This document shows, in pieces, positions 1-8,966 of a stretch of DNA of 64,000 nucleotides. The stretch's first letter is position 1. Every line of letters starts with the position of its first letter. Below the pieces are notes generated by a model, which was not told the origin of the DNA, made no database searches, and saw only the letters and a list, made by a program, of their open reading frames with translations. The DNA comes from JBFKQC01 sp041627895 (GTDB taxonomy: Bacteria > Pseudomonadota > Alphaproteobacteria > Rhodobacterales > Rhodobacteraceae), in contig JBFKQC010000001.1 of NCBI GenBank assembly GCA_041627895.1, forward strand, positions 62,001 through 126,000. Reading direction: 5' to 3'. A program made the position numbers and the translations under genes.

Positions 1-1233
1 CGCCATCACGTAGACGCCCCAGCCGATATAGGCCATGTTCGGCGCCTCGTTGCGGGTCTCTTCCCATGCGCCGGTGCCGGCGTTGTAGACGCGGTCGGAG
101 GCCGGGTTGATGCCGAAGCCCACCACGTCGCCCACGACGGACGTGTCCGAGGTGCGCGCGTTCGACCCCACGTCGCCCCACCACATCAGCATCGAACCCG
201 TGCCGGCCAGGAACTGCTGGAACGCGGTCGTACCCGGATCGGCGTTGATCTGGTCGGCCGGATAGACATCCGCCTCGATCAGGTCCAGCACATCCTGGAT
301 CGCCTGCACCCAGGCCGGGTTGTTGACCCGCGGCTTCATGGTTTCGGGATCGAACAGCCAGGCCGGGTCGCTGGGATGCTTGGCATAGGCCGCCGCGCGG
401 TTCTCGATGAAGTAGAACCCGAAGCCGCCCCAGCCCTTCAGCGGGTCGAGATAGCCATGCGCCGGCAGCCCGGTCAGCGGGTCGTCCTTGCCCTTCAGCT
501 CTTTGCTGATCGCGTTAATCTCCTGCCAGGTCGTGGGCACCGGCTTGCCGGTGATCGAGCCGTCGCCGAAATAGTCGGTGCGGTAGGCAAACGTGTGGCA
601 GTCGCCGTCGATCGAGATGCGATAGGTCTTGCCGTCCCAGGTGCCCACGGGCGCCTGCAGGTAGCCGACGTAATCGTCCATGTCGATCACGTCCATGACC
701 CAGTCGGGCATCTGGCTGGCCATGCCGCGGCCCAGAACGTCGCCTTCGAACGGCGCGCCCATCTCGATGATGTCGAAATCGACGGTGCCGGTGGCGATCG
801 ACTGTTGCAGCCGCGCGTTGTAGTCGGCCTGCGCCAGGTCGATCCAGTTGATCTTGGCGCCGGTATAGGCCTCCCACGGCTTCAGGAACCCGCGGAACAG
901 GAAGTTGTGCAGGTTCTGGTTGTTCAGCCCCATGAAGGTCAGCGTCACGCCGGCGAATTCGCCCTCGGCGACGACCTCCTTGATCGGGCCAAGGCACATC
1001 TCGCCGACCTTCTGCCACTCGGCGTCGCCGGGGCTGCCCATGCCGACACCGGGGATCTTCAGGATCGCGGCGCGCAGGTCCTCGTGGCCGGCGGCCCAGG
1101 CCGGGCGCACCGAGGTGCCGGTGAACACGCCGCCCAGCGCGGCGGCGCCGGCGGTCGCGGTCGCGCCTTTCAGCACGCCCCTGCGGCTGATCTTGCCGGC
1201 GCGGCGCATCGCCTCGTAAAGCTCAACTCTCAT
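1..1233 (-). CDS. ABC transporter extracellular solute-binding protein (family 1), partial
   Basis: This is the periplasmic binding protein of a sugar- or polyol-type ABC importer. The reading frame is open across 411 codons and runs off the left edge, so the C-terminus is missing. The N-terminus has a twin-arginine signal (ISRRGVLKGA) followed by an Ala-rich segment ending near AWA, which suggests Tat export. The ATG at 1231-1233 is preceded by GGGAGGA at a good distance. The mature part has solute-binding family 1 features, including a conserved MWWGD stretch and many aromatic residues. It is divergent from the ATPase gene at 1457, which probably serves the same transporter; the permeases would lie beyond the left edge. 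The substrate cannot be read from sequence. Confidence 0.85.
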   Translation of the reverse strand, partial: MRVELYEAMRRAGKISRRGVLKGATATAGAAALGGVFTGTSVRPAWAAGHEDLRAAILKIPGVGMGSPGDAEWQKVGEMCLGPIKEVVAEGEFAGVTLTFMGLNNQNLHNFLFRGFLKPWEAYTGAKINWIDLAQADYNARLQQSIATGTVDFDIIEMGAPFEGDVLGRGMASQMPDWVMDVIDMDDYVGYLQAPVGTWDGKTYRISIDGDCHTFAYRTDYFGDGSITGKPVPTTWQEINAISKELKGKDDPLTGLPAHGYLDPLKGWGGFGFYFIENRAAAYAKHPSDPAWLFDPETMKPRVNNPAWVQAIQDVLDLIEADVYPADQINADPGTTAFQQFLAGTGSMLMWWGDVGSNARTSDTSVVGDVVGFGINPASDRVYNAGTGAWEETRNEAPNMAYIGWGVYVMA

Positions 1234-1362
1234 GGATTCGTCCTCCCTTGAATGTCTTTTCGACGGTCTGCGGGCGGGAACGGACAATACACGCGCAGCG
1301 AACAGGCCGCGCCGTCCCCCCCGATCTAGGTGCCGTGCGGGGCGAGTATGAGTGATGCTGAC

Positions 1363-1394
1363 GTTGAGTCAACAAAATCAACGGGCTCAGCCCG
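1363..1394. promoter_or_regulatory. two short inverted repeats in the ABC-transporter divergent region
   Basis: GTTGA-g-TCAAC lies at 1363-1373 and CGGGCT-c-AGCCCG at 1382-1394, both between the divergent binding-protein and ATPase genes. Either could be an operator for a local regulator, but no regulator gene is visible in the window and neither repeat is long enough to be convincing alone. Confidence 0.25.
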
Positions 1395-1456
1395 CACGGC
1401 GATGGACAGGCCAAGGGCTGTTGGCTACCGTTCCCGCAACAGGGGGACAGGGCGAC

Positions 1457-2521
1457 ATGGCCGAAGTGACGATCCGGGACTTGCGCAAATCCTACGGCGC
1501 GGTCGAGGTGATCCATGGCGTCGACGTGGACATCGCCGACGGCGAATTCGTGGTGCTGGTCGGACCGTCGGGATGTGGCAAATCCACGCTTCTCAGGATG
1601 ATCGCGGGGCTCGAGGGCGTCACCGGCGGCACCATCCATATCGGCGAGCGGCTGGTCAACAACCTGCCGCCCAGCCAGCGCGACATTGCCATGGTGTTCC
1701 AGAACTACGCGCTTTACCCGCACAAGACGGTGGCGGCGAACATGGCCTTCAGCCTGCGGATGCGGCGGATGGACAAGGCCGAGATCGACAACCGCGTGCA
1801 GCGCGCGGCAGAGATCCTGGGGCTGACGCCCTATCTCAGGCGCTACCCGCGCGCGCTGTCCGGCGGCCAGCGCCAGCGCGTCGCGATGGGCCGCGCCATC
1901 GTGCGCGATCCGCAGGTCTTCCTGTTCGACGAGCCGCTTTCGAACCTCGACGCCAAGCTGCGCGTCCAGATGCGCGCCGAGATCCGCGAACTGCACCAGC
2001 GGCTGTCGACCACGACGGTCTATGTCACCCACGACCAGATCGAGGCGATGACGATGGCCGACAAGATCGTTGTGATGAGCCAGGGCAGCATCGAACAGGT
2101 CGGCTCGCCGCTGGAGCTTTACGACCGGCCCGCGAACCGCTTCGTCGCGGGCTTCATCGGCTCGCCCTCGATGAACATGATCTCGGGGCGCGTGCGGCGC
2201 GACGCCAAGGGCGTCTGGGTCGAGGCCGAGGGCGCGCGGCTGACCGCACCCGACGATCCGGACCTGACCGAGGGGCGGCAGGTGACGTTCGGCATCCGGC
2301 CCGAGCACCTGGAACTCGGCGACGAGGGGCTGCCGGTGACCGTGTCGGTGGTCGAGCCGACGGGGTCGGAGACCCACCTGATCACCAGGTTCGGCACGCA
2401 CGAGATCACGGCGGTGTTCCGCGAGCGCCACGATTTCCGGCCCGGGCAGGCGATCCGCCTGAAACCGATGCTGGACCATATCTACGTCTTCGACGACGCC
2501 ACCGGGGAATGGCTGGCCTGA
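1457..2521 (+). CDS. sugar ABC transporter ATP-binding protein (MalK/UgpC type)
   Basis: This cytoplasmic ATPase energises a carbohydrate ABC importer. The 354-residue protein has Walker A GPSGCGKST (36-44), signature LSGGQ (134-138), Walker B with the DE pair near 158-159, the H-loop in VYVTHDQ, and a C-terminal TOBE/OB-type regulatory domain from about residue 240. This is the full MalK/UgpC/MsmK layout and usual length. The frame is open further upstream to 1352, but the ATG at 1457 follows AGGGGGACAGG and gives the family-typical N-terminus MAEVTIRDLRKSYG. It is divergent from the binding-protein gene and followed after 3 bp by the SGNH hydrolase gene, so the two are probably co-transcribed. 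Confidence 0.93.
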   Translation: MAEVTIRDLRKSYGAVEVIHGVDVDIADGEFVVLVGPSGCGKSTLLRMIAGLEGVTGGTIHIGERLVNNLPPSQRDIAMVFQNYALYPHKTVAANMAFSLRMRRMDKAEIDNRVQRAAEILGLTPYLRRYPRALSGGQRQRVAMGRAIVRDPQVFLFDEPLSNLDAKLRVQMRAEIRELHQRLSTTTVYVTHDQIEAMTMADKIVVMSQGSIEQVGSPLELYDRPANRFVAGFIGSPSMNMISGRVRRDAKGVWVEAEGARLTAPDDPDLTEGRQVTFGIRPEHLELGDEGLPVTVSVVEPTGSETHLITRFGTHEITAVFRERHDFRPGQAIRLKPMLDHIYVFDDATGEWLA

Positions 2522-2524
2522 ACC

Positions 2525-3175
2525 ATGGCGACGCGCACGATCCTCTGCTTCGGCGACAGCAACACCCACGGCACGCGGGCGATGCGCGACATGGCCGACC
2601 GGCGGCGGTTCGCGCCGGCCGAGCGCTGGCCATCCGTGATGGCGGCCGCGCTGGGCGCCGGCTGGGACGTGATCGCCGAGGGGCATCCGGGGCGCAACGC
2701 GGTGTTCGACGATCCCGTGGAGGGCGCGCACAAGAACGGGCTGGCGGCGCTGCCGGTGATGCTGGAATCGCACCGGCCGCTGGATCTGGTGATCGTGATG
2801 CTTGGGACCAACGACCTGAAGGCGCGGTTCTCGGTGCCGGCCTCGGACATCGCGATCGGGCTCGAACGGCTGGTGCTGGCGATCAGGCAATCCGACGCAG
2901 GGCCCGCGGGCGCCGCGCCGCTTGTGCTGCTGGCAGCGCCGGTGCCGATCCTGGAAACCGGGTTCCTGGCGCCGATGTTCGAGGGCGGTGCGGCCAAGTC
3001 GCGGGCGCTGGTGCCCCTGCTCGCCGATGTCGCCGCGCGGCAGGGCGCCGGATTCGTCGATCTCGGTCCGGTGGCCGAGGTCGACTCGCTGGACGGCATC
3101 CACCTGACCGCAAGGGCGCAGGCGGCGATCGGTGCGGCGATGGCCGGCGCGGTCGGCGGGATGTTCGGCGCCTGA
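2525..3175 (+). CDS. SGNH/GDSL-family hydrolase (arylesterase-like)
   Basis: This is a small esterase or acylhydrolase of the SGNH superfamily, 216 residues long. All four blocks are visible: nucleophile Ser12 in CFGDSN, the Gly of block II in EGHPGRN, Asn96 in LGTNDLK, and Asp190/His193 in DGIH. The opening and the GTNDLKA block resemble arylesterase-like SGNH proteins. There is no signal peptide, so it should be cytoplasmic. It starts 3 bp after the transporter ATPase gene, so it may deacylate or de-esterify the imported substrate; that link is inferred from position only. Confidence 0.85.
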   Translation: MATRTILCFGDSNTHGTRAMRDMADRRRFAPAERWPSVMAAALGAGWDVIAEGHPGRNAVFDDPVEGAHKNGLAALPVMLESHRPLDLVIVMLGTNDLKARFSVPASDIAIGLERLVLAIRQSDAGPAGAAPLVLLAAPVPILETGFLAPMFEGGAAKSRALVPLLADVAARQGAGFVDLGPVAEVDSLDGIHLTARAQAAIGAAMAGAVGGMFGA

Positions 3176-3182
3176 GCCCGCG

Positions 3183-4439
3183 CTATGCCGCCGCGGCGGC
3201 CGCGCCGCGCAGCTTCAGCGGAATCTCGCGGATCGGCAGGTGCACGATGGCGCTGAACGCGCCCACTGCGACTCCGACCCACCAGACCGTGGAATAGTCG
3301 CCGTAGATGTCGTACATCCGCCCGCCCAGCCAGACGCCGAGGAACGAACCCAGCTGGTGGCTGAGGAACACGATCCCGTAAAGCGTGCCCATGTATCTGA
3401 GCCCGTAGATATAGCCGACGAGCCCCGCGGTCAGCGGAATCGTGGCCAGCCACAGCGCGCCCATCGCGACCGAGAACACCACGACGCTGGTCGGCGTGAT
3501 CGGGAACAGGAAGAACAGCGCGGCGGCGACGGTCCGGCCGGCGTAGATTCCGGCCAGCAGGTACTTTCTGGAAAACCGCTTGCCCAGCCAGCCCGCCATC
3601 AGCGTGCCGGCGATGTTGGATAGCCTGATGATCGAGATCGCCACGGCGCCGAGTGCCGAGGTCGACGCCACACCCAGCGACGCCAGCGTGCCCGTCGGGT
3701 CGATGGCGCCGCACATTTCGGTGACGAGCGCCGGGAAATGCGCGGTGATGAAGGCGATCTGATAGCCGCAGGAAAAGAAGCCCAGGAAGATCAGCGTATA
3801 GGTCGGGTCGCGGAACGCCCTGCGCAGGATCGCTCCGAGCGTCTCTTCCAGGTCGGTCCTGGATGCGACCTGCGGCGAGCGGATCATTGGCAGGAACAGC
3901 AGCACCGCCAGCACCGCCGCCGTGAAGATCAGGAACACCTGCTGCCAGGGCATCGTCGTCAGCATCCACTCGGCCAGCGGCGGCCCGACGATCTGCCCGC
4001 CCGACCCGGCGGCGGTGACGATGGCGAGCGCCATAGATCGGTTCTCGTCGCTTGCCGCGCGCCCCACGACGGCCAGAATCACCCCGAACCCGGTGCCCGC
4101 GATGCCAAGCCCCACCAGCACCTCGAGCGCCCAGTGCTGTTCCGGGGTGACGGCGACCGACGACAGCCCCAGCCCCACCGCGTAGACCAGCGCGCCGAGG
4201 GCCAGCGCGCGGCGGTCGCCGAAGCGTTCGGCGAAGGCGGCGAACAGCGGCTGGCCGATGCCCCAGGCCAGGTTCTGGATCGCGATCGCGGTGGAAAAAT
4301 CGGCGCGGAGCCAGCCGAACTCTGCCGCAATCGGGATCTGGAACACGCCGAAGGATCCCCGGACCGCGAAGCTGACCACGATGATCAGGCAGCCGCCGAT
4401 CAGGACCGGGGTGACGAGCGGGGCGCGGGGTGCGGTCAT
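3183..4439 (-). CDS. MFS transporter
   Basis: This is a 12-helix major facilitator of the inner membrane, 418 residues long. It opens with LVTPVLIGGCLIIVV and has a motif-A-like GDRRALA after helix 2 and further hydrophobic helices to the C-terminus, which ends in an Ala run. The ATG at 4437-4439 is preferred over one 26 codons upstream because it places helix 1 at the usual distance from the N-terminus. The gene is convergent with the SGNH hydrolase gene and divergent from zapE. The general arrangement resembles oxalate/formate antiporter-like and monocarboxylate MFS proteins, but the substrate cannot be assigned. Confidence 0.85.
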   Translation of the reverse strand: MTAPRAPLVTPVLIGGCLIIVVSFAVRGSFGVFQIPIAAEFGWLRADFSTAIAIQNLAWGIGQPLFAAFAERFGDRRALALGALVYAVGLGLSSVAVTPEQHWALEVLVGLGIAGTGFGVILAVVGRAASDENRSMALAIVTAAGSGGQIVGPPLAEWMLTTMPWQQVFLIFTAAVLAVLLFLPMIRSPQVASRTDLEETLGAILRRAFRDPTYTLIFLGFFSCGYQIAFITAHFPALVTEMCGAIDPTGTLASLGVASTSALGAVAISIIRLSNIAGTLMAGWLGKRFSRKYLLAGIYAGRTVAAALFFLFPITPTSVVVFSVAMGALWLATIPLTAGLVGYIYGLRYMGTLYGIVFLSHQLGSFLGVWLGGRMYDIYGDYSTVWWVGVAVGAFSAIVHLPIREIPLKLRGAAAAAA

Positions 4440-4556
4440 CGGCCATTCCTGCAGCGGCCGGAGGACAGTCGTTGAAATCCCGGGTCCGGTCAAATCGAAT
4501 ATTCTAACCCGCGGCATCAGCTTTTCTTATCCAAGGCGCCGGGGTAGGTGAAACCC

Positions 4557-5636
4557 ATGGGCGAGCCGATGCAGGCGATCTATGACCGGCTGGTGGCGGC
4601 GGAAGAGATCACCGCCGACCCGGCGCAGCATGCCGTCCTGCCGGTGCTGGAAGGGATCCGCGCCCATTTTGCCGCGCCGCCGCCAAAGCGCGGCCTGTTG
4701 GGCGGGCTCTTTGCCAAGCCGCCCGCGCCGCCGAAGGGCGCCTATATCTGGGGCGGCGTCGGGCGCGGCAAGTCCTTCCTGATGGACCTGTTCCACGACC
4801 ACGTGCCGACCGGGGCCAAGCGCCGCGTGCATTTCCACGCCTTCATGCAGGAAATCCAGGCCGCCATTCACGCCGAGCGCCAGAAGGGTGCGGCCGATGC
4901 GCTGAAGCCGGTGGCGCTGAAGGTGGCCGCCGAGGTCCGGCTGCTTTGCTTCGACGAGATGCAGATCACCGACATCGCCGACGCGATGATCGTCGGGCGG
5001 CTTTTCGAGACGTTGTTCGACCGCGGTGTCGTCGTCGTCACCACGTCGAACCGGGTGCCGGACGATCTGTACAAGGATGGTCTGAACCGGGCGCTGTTCC
5101 TGCCCTTCATCGGGCTGATCAAGCAGCGGATGGAGGTTCACCACCTCGAATCGCCCACCGATTACCGCCAGCACCGCCTGGCCGAGACAGAGGTCTACTT
5201 CACCCCCGCGAACGCGCTGACGCGGGCCCGGATCGACCGGCTGTGGCAGGACCTGACCGGCGGCGACTGGGCGCCGCTGACGCTGGTGGTCAAGGGCCGC
5301 GACGTCGTGCTGCCCGGGTTCCAGAACGGTGTCGCCCGGATCGAGTTCTGGGAGCTGTGCGGCCGCCCGCTGGGCCCCGCGGATTACCTTGCCGTGGCCG
5401 ATGCGGTGCGGGTGCTGATCCTGGAAGACGTGCCGCGGCTGAGCCGCACCAATTTCAACGAGGCCAGGCGCTTCGTGACGCTGATCGACGCGCTTTACGA
5501 GGCGAAGGTGCGGCTGATCATGACGGCGGCGGACACGCCCGAGCGGCTCTATGTCGAGGGCGAGGGCACGTTCGAGTTCGAGCGCACCGCAAGCCGCCTG
5601 CGCGAGATGCAAGGCGCGGGCTGGGGGCAGGCGTGA
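4557..5636 (+). CDS. zapE: cell division ATPase ZapE (AFG1-like)
   Basis: ZapE is an AFG1-family P-loop ATPase that associates with the Z-ring in bacteria. The 359-residue protein carries Walker A GGVGRGKS (66-73), Walker B LLCFDEMQITD, an HFHAFM segment and the sensor-like VVTTSNR, as in the family. A GTG at 4548 is also in frame, but the ATG at 4557 sits at good spacing from GGTAGGTG. The next gene starts inside its stop codon (GTGA), so zapE and thpR are translationally coupled. Confidence 0.92.
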   Translation: MGEPMQAIYDRLVAAEEITADPAQHAVLPVLEGIRAHFAAPPPKRGLLGGLFAKPPAPPKGAYIWGGVGRGKSFLMDLFHDHVPTGAKRRVHFHAFMQEIQAAIHAERQKGAADALKPVALKVAAEVRLLCFDEMQITDIADAMIVGRLFETLFDRGVVVVTTSNRVPDDLYKDGLNRALFLPFIGLIKQRMEVHHLESPTDYRQHRLAETEVYFTPANALTRARIDRLWQDLTGGDWAPLTLVVKGRDVVLPGFQNGVARIEFWELCGRPLGPADYLAVADAVRVLILEDVPRLSRTNFNEARRFVTLIDALYEAKVRLIMTAADTPERLYVEGEGTFEFERTASRLREMQGAGWGQA

Positions 5637-6178
5637 GGGCCTTCGTCGCCATCGACATGCCGGACGATGTGCGCGAGGCGCTCGAAACGGTGCAGGCAGA
5701 ACTGCCGGTGGGCCGCCTGATGGCGCCCGAGACGTTTCACCTGACGCTCGCCTTCCTCGACGATCAGCCGCCCGCGGTGCTGGAGGCGGTGCATGACGGG
5801 CTGGCGGCGCTGGAGGCGGCGCCCTTCGAGTTGCAGCTTCGGGGCGTCGACGTCTTCGGGGGCGCGCGGCCGCGGGTGCTGTGGGCCGGGGCCGGGGCGA
5901 CGCCGCCGCTTGCCGCGCTGCGCGAGCGGGTGCGGCGCGCGGTCCTGGCGGCCGGGGTCGACCTGCCGCGCGAACGCTTCCGCCCGCACGTGACGCTGGC
6001 GCGGTTCGGGCACCGGCTCGACCGCGGCGAGGCCGCGCGGCTTGCCGGTTTCCTTGCGGACCTCGGCGCCGCCTCGCTGCCCGGCTTCCGGGTCGAGGCG
6101 TTCCAGCTCTATCGGTCCAGCCTCGGCCCGGGCGGGGCGGTACACGAGGTTCTCGCCGAGTATCCGCTGACCCGCTGA
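5633..6178 (+). CDS. thpR: RNA 2',3'-cyclic phosphodiesterase (2H family)
   Basis: This is a 2H phosphoesterase of the ThpR/LigT family, which opens 2',3'-cyclic phosphates on RNA ends. The 181-residue protein shows the two HxTx motifs, HLTL (36-39) and HVTL (119-122), at typical spacing. It opens with MRAFVAIDMP, the common start of the family. The GTG start at 5633 overlaps the zapE TGA and is preceded by CTGGGGGCAG. A substrate in this organism is not implied by the context. Confidence 0.92.
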   Translation: MRAFVAIDMPDDVREALETVQAELPVGRLMAPETFHLTLAFLDDQPPAVLEAVHDGLAALEAAPFELQLRGVDVFGGARPRVLWAGAGATPPLAALRERVRRAVLAAGVDLPRERFRPHVTLARFGHRLDRGEAARLAGFLADLGAASLPGFRVEAFQLYRSSLGPGGAVHEVLAEYPLTR

Positions 6179-6239
6179 TCCGCCCGGACGTTCCGCACCG
6201 GGGCAGGGATGCGTCCGGGCGTCGCATGCGCCGTCGGGA

Positions 6240-6470
6240 TCAGTTCCCCTGATTGCTACCGGCGGTCGGGTTGTGCCCCGAATTCCCCGCTGCCGCGTCG
6301 CCGAAATTGTGCCGGTCCGCGGCGGTGTCGCCGGGGTTGTTGTTCTGGTGGTCGCTGCCGACGCCGTGCCAGTCGTTCACGAATCCGGCCTGGTCGGGCA
6401 CAGTGGTGGCCTGGGCGGCGGTGGCGAGCGTCATCGTCGCGGCGGCGAGGGCAAGAAGCGGTTTCTTCAC
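6240..6470 (-). CDS. small secreted protein, unknown function
   Basis: I do not recognise this 76-residue protein. It has a clean Sec signal peptide (MKKPLLALAAATMTLATAAQA) and a mature part of about 55 residues that is rich in Asn, Gly, Asp and His, has no Cys and looks disordered. The GTG start at 6468-6470 follows AAGGGAG. Low complexity and small size are compatible with a periplasmic or extracellular structural or metal-binding peptide, but no function can be argued. It stands alone between thpR (convergent) and folC. Confidence 0.65.
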   Translation of the reverse strand: MKKPLLALAAATMTLATAAQATTVPDQAGFVNDWHGVGSDHQNNNPGDTAADRHNFGDAAAGNSGHNPTAGSNQGN

Positions 6471-6559
6471 TGGTCAGTCTCCCTTTTTGGACCATTCGAC
6501 TGCCCCCTGTCGCACTGCGGTTTTCGCACCGGAATTGTGGTGAAAGTATGATTCGGCGA

Positions 6560-6573
6560 AACGACGCGTCGTT
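6560..6573. repeat. 14-bp perfect palindrome upstream of the small secreted protein gene
   Basis: AACGACGCGTCGTT is self-complementary and lies about 90 bp upstream of the GTG at 6470, in the 212-bp gap before folC. It may be an operator; nothing else supports that. Confidence 0.25.
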
Positions 6574-6682
6574 CCGCGGCCAGTTTGCGCGCAGGCGCGG
6601 GTCTGTTTCCGAACGGTCGGGGAAACGGGCCGGTTCCTTGCCTGGGATGGGCTCTGATTCGCGTGGCCGGCCTGCCCGCCCG

Positions 6683-7957
6683 TCACCCGTTCTCGCCAAG
6701 CACGACGCCGGCGAGGTAAAGCGAACCGCAGATCAGGATCCGCGCGCCGGGCTCTTCGGCGGCGATCGCGGCCACGGCCTGGCCGACGCTGTCGGCCTCT
6801 GCCGCCTGCATCCCGACCGAGCGCGCGGCGGCGACGGTCTCGGCGGCCTGCAGCGTGGCGGTCTGGCCGGGGATCGACACGCCGTGAAGCCGCGCCGTCA
6901 GCGGCGCCAGCGGGCGCAGGTAGCCCGCGACGTCCTTGGTGTTCAGCATGCCGCAGACCAGGTGCAGCGGCCGCGGCGCCAGCGTCGCGAGCGTCGCGGC
7001 CAGCGTCTGCCCCGCCGCCGGGTTGTGCCCGCCGTCGAGGATCAGCTCGGCCGCGGGCGCAAGCGCCGCCAAGGGCCCCTTCGTCAGCCGCTGCATCCGC
7101 GCAGGCCAGACCACGTTCGACATCGCGGCCTCGGCGGCCGCCTCGCCGCAGCCGAGCTGGCGCAGCGCGGCCACGGCGATGCCGGCATTCTCGATCTGGT
7201 GCGGACCCCTCAGCGACGGCAGCGGCAAGTCCAGCAGGCCGGTCTCGTCCTGAAACACCAGCCGTCCGCGTTCCACGGACACATGCCAGTGCTGGCCCCG
7301 CACCAGCAAAGGCGCGCCGACCCGCTCTGCCCGCCGCTCGATCACCGCAAGCGCGTCGTCCTCCTGCACGCCGACCACGCAAGGCACGCCGCGTTTCAGG
7401 ATTCCGGCCTTCTCGAACGCGATCTCCTCCAGGGTCTCGCCGAGATAGTGCTGATGGTCCAGCGAAACCGGCGTGATCGCCGTCAGCGCGGGCCGGGCGA
7501 TCACGTTGGTCGCATCCAGCCGACCGCCAAGGCCGACCTCCAGCAGGGTGTAATCCGCCGGCACCCGCGCGAAGGCCAGAAGCGCGGCACAGGTGGTGAT
7601 CTCGAAATACGTGATCCCCTCGCCGCCGTTCGCCGTCTCGCATTCGTCGAGCACCGCCGCCAGATCGGCCTCGTCGATCAGCGCGCCGGCCAGCCGGATT
7701 CGCTCGTGGAACCGCACCAGATGCGGCGAGGTATAGGCGTGGACCCGCTTGCCGGCGCCTTCCAGCCCGGCCCGCAGCATCGCCTGCACCGACCCCTTGC
7801 CGTTGGTACCGGCGATGTGGATCACCGGCGGCAGCCGGTCCTGCGGATTGCCGAGCGCATCCAGCAGGCGCCAGACCCGGTCGAGCGTCAGGTCGATGAT
7901 CTTGGGATGCAGCGACATCATCCGGTCGAGAATGACGTCGGATGTCTCGCGGCTCAC
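6683..7957 (-). CDS. folC: bifunctional folylpolyglutamate synthase/dihydrofolate synthase
   Basis: FolC joins glutamate to dihydropteroate and to folates in the cytoplasm. The 424-residue protein has the Mur-ligase-type P-loop GTNGKGS (50-56), the family motif LEVGLGGRLDATN, the SLDHQHYLG segment and a C-terminal glutamate-ligase domain with DGGHNPAA. The GTG start at 7955-7957 overlaps the accD stop (GTGA), giving the accD-folC coupling seen in many proteobacteria. The frame stays open upstream through accD, but that part is a shadow. Confidence 0.94.
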   Translation of the reverse strand: MSRETSDVILDRMMSLHPKIIDLTLDRVWRLLDALGNPQDRLPPVIHIAGTNGKGSVQAMLRAGLEGAGKRVHAYTSPHLVRFHERIRLAGALIDEADLAAVLDECETANGGEGITYFEITTCAALLAFARVPADYTLLEVGLGGRLDATNVIARPALTAITPVSLDHQHYLGETLEEIAFEKAGILKRGVPCVVGVQEDDALAVIERRAERVGAPLLVRGQHWHVSVERGRLVFQDETGLLDLPLPSLRGPHQIENAGIAVAALRQLGCGEAAAEAAMSNVVWPARMQRLTKGPLAALAPAAELILDGGHNPAAGQTLAATLATLAPRPLHLVCGMLNTKDVAGYLRPLAPLTARLHGVSIPGQTATLQAAETVAAARSVGMQAAEADSVGQAVAAIAAEEPGARILICGSLYLAGVVLGENG

Positions 7958-8901
7958 CCGCGCTCGGCCTTGGCCGGCTGCGCCTTGGGTTTCTCCGGCT
8001 CGGCCTTCGCCGCCTCGGGCTCGGGCGGCGGCAGGTCGCCCGCCACCGCGGGCGGAAGCCCCAGCAGCATCCGGACGATGCCGATCAGCTCGTCGCGCAG
8101 CGCCTTGCGGTGCGTCACGCGGTCCAGCATGCCGTGATCCAGCAGGTACTCGGCGCGCTGGAAGCCCTCGGGCAGCTTCTCGCGGATGGTCTGCTCGATC
8201 ACCCGTGGCCCGGCGAAGCAGATCAGCGCGTTGGGCTCGGCGATGTGGATGTCGCCCAGCATCGCGTAGCTTGCCGTCACGCCGCCGGTCGTCGGGTGGG
8301 TCAGCACGACGATATAGGGCAGCCCGGCCTCTTTCAGCATCTCCACCGCGACGGTCGTGCGCGGCATCTGCATCAGGCTGAGTATGCCCTCCTGCATCCG
8401 TGCCCCGCCGGCGGCCGAGAACAGTATCAGCGGCAGCTTGGCCTCGACGGCGCGCTCGGCGGCGGCGATGATGGCGTTGCCGACATACATGCCCATCGAG
8501 CCGCCCATGAAGCTGAAATCCTGCGCCACGGCGACGACCGGCGTGCGCCCGATCTCGCCCTTGGCGACCAGCATCGCCTCGGCCTCGCCGGTGGCCTTCT
8601 GCGCCGCCTTCATCCGTTCGGGATAACGCTTCTGGTCGCGGAAATGCAGCGGGTCGGCCAGCGGCTGCGGCACCGGGATTTCGGCGAAGGTCCCGCCGTC
8701 GAACAGCGCCTTGAACCGCTCGCGCGGGGTGATCGCCATATGGTGATCGCAGCTCGTGCAGACGTTGAGGTTTTCCCTCAGCTCGCGGTGGAACAGCATC
8801 GTTCCGCACTCGTCGCATTTCGACCAGAGGTTCTCTGGCACTTCGCGGCGGGAAAACAGCGAGTTGATCTTGGGCCGGACGTAGTTGGAAATCCAGTTCA
8901 T
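7954..8901 (-). CDS. accD: acetyl-CoA carboxylase carboxyltransferase subunit beta
   Basis: AccD is the beta subunit of the carboxyltransferase that makes malonyl-CoA for fatty-acid synthesis. The 315-residue protein has the N-terminal four-Cys zinc finger (C29, C32, C48, C51), the opening MNWISNYVRPKI, and the crotonase-fold core with FMGGSMGMYVG and SAAGGARMQEG. The C-terminal 30 residues are a charged Lys/Glu/Pro/Ala tail, common in alphaproteobacterial AccD. It lies between a CPBP protease gene and folC on the same strand. Confidence 0.95.
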   Translation of the reverse strand: MNWISNYVRPKINSLFSRREVPENLWSKCDECGTMLFHRELRENLNVCTSCDHHMAITPRERFKALFDGGTFAEIPVPQPLADPLHFRDQKRYPERMKAAQKATGEAEAMLVAKGEIGRTPVVAVAQDFSFMGGSMGMYVGNAIIAAAERAVEAKLPLILFSAAGGARMQEGILSLMQMPRTTVAVEMLKEAGLPYIVVLTHPTTGGVTASYAMLGDIHIAEPNALICFAGPRVIEQTIREKLPEGFQRAEYLLDHGMLDRVTHRKALRDELIGIVRMLLGLPPAVAGDLPPPEPEAAKAEPEKPKAQPAKAERG

Positions 8902-8966
8902 GCCGGGGTGCGCGCCTTCGTTCTTGGCCTTGGCGGTCAGATAATCCGCGGTGCGGCGAATTGCAA

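Noticed and set aside
376..1251. Long plus-strand open frame opposite the solute-binding protein
   Set aside because: It is a high-GC shadow of the real minus-strand gene; the protein is low-complexity Arg/Val/Gly-rich with no domain.
1223..3103. 626-codon minus-strand frame across the ABC ATPase and SGNH genes
   Set aside because: The opposite strand carries complete recognisable genes; this translation is His/Arg/Asp-rich and shadow-like.
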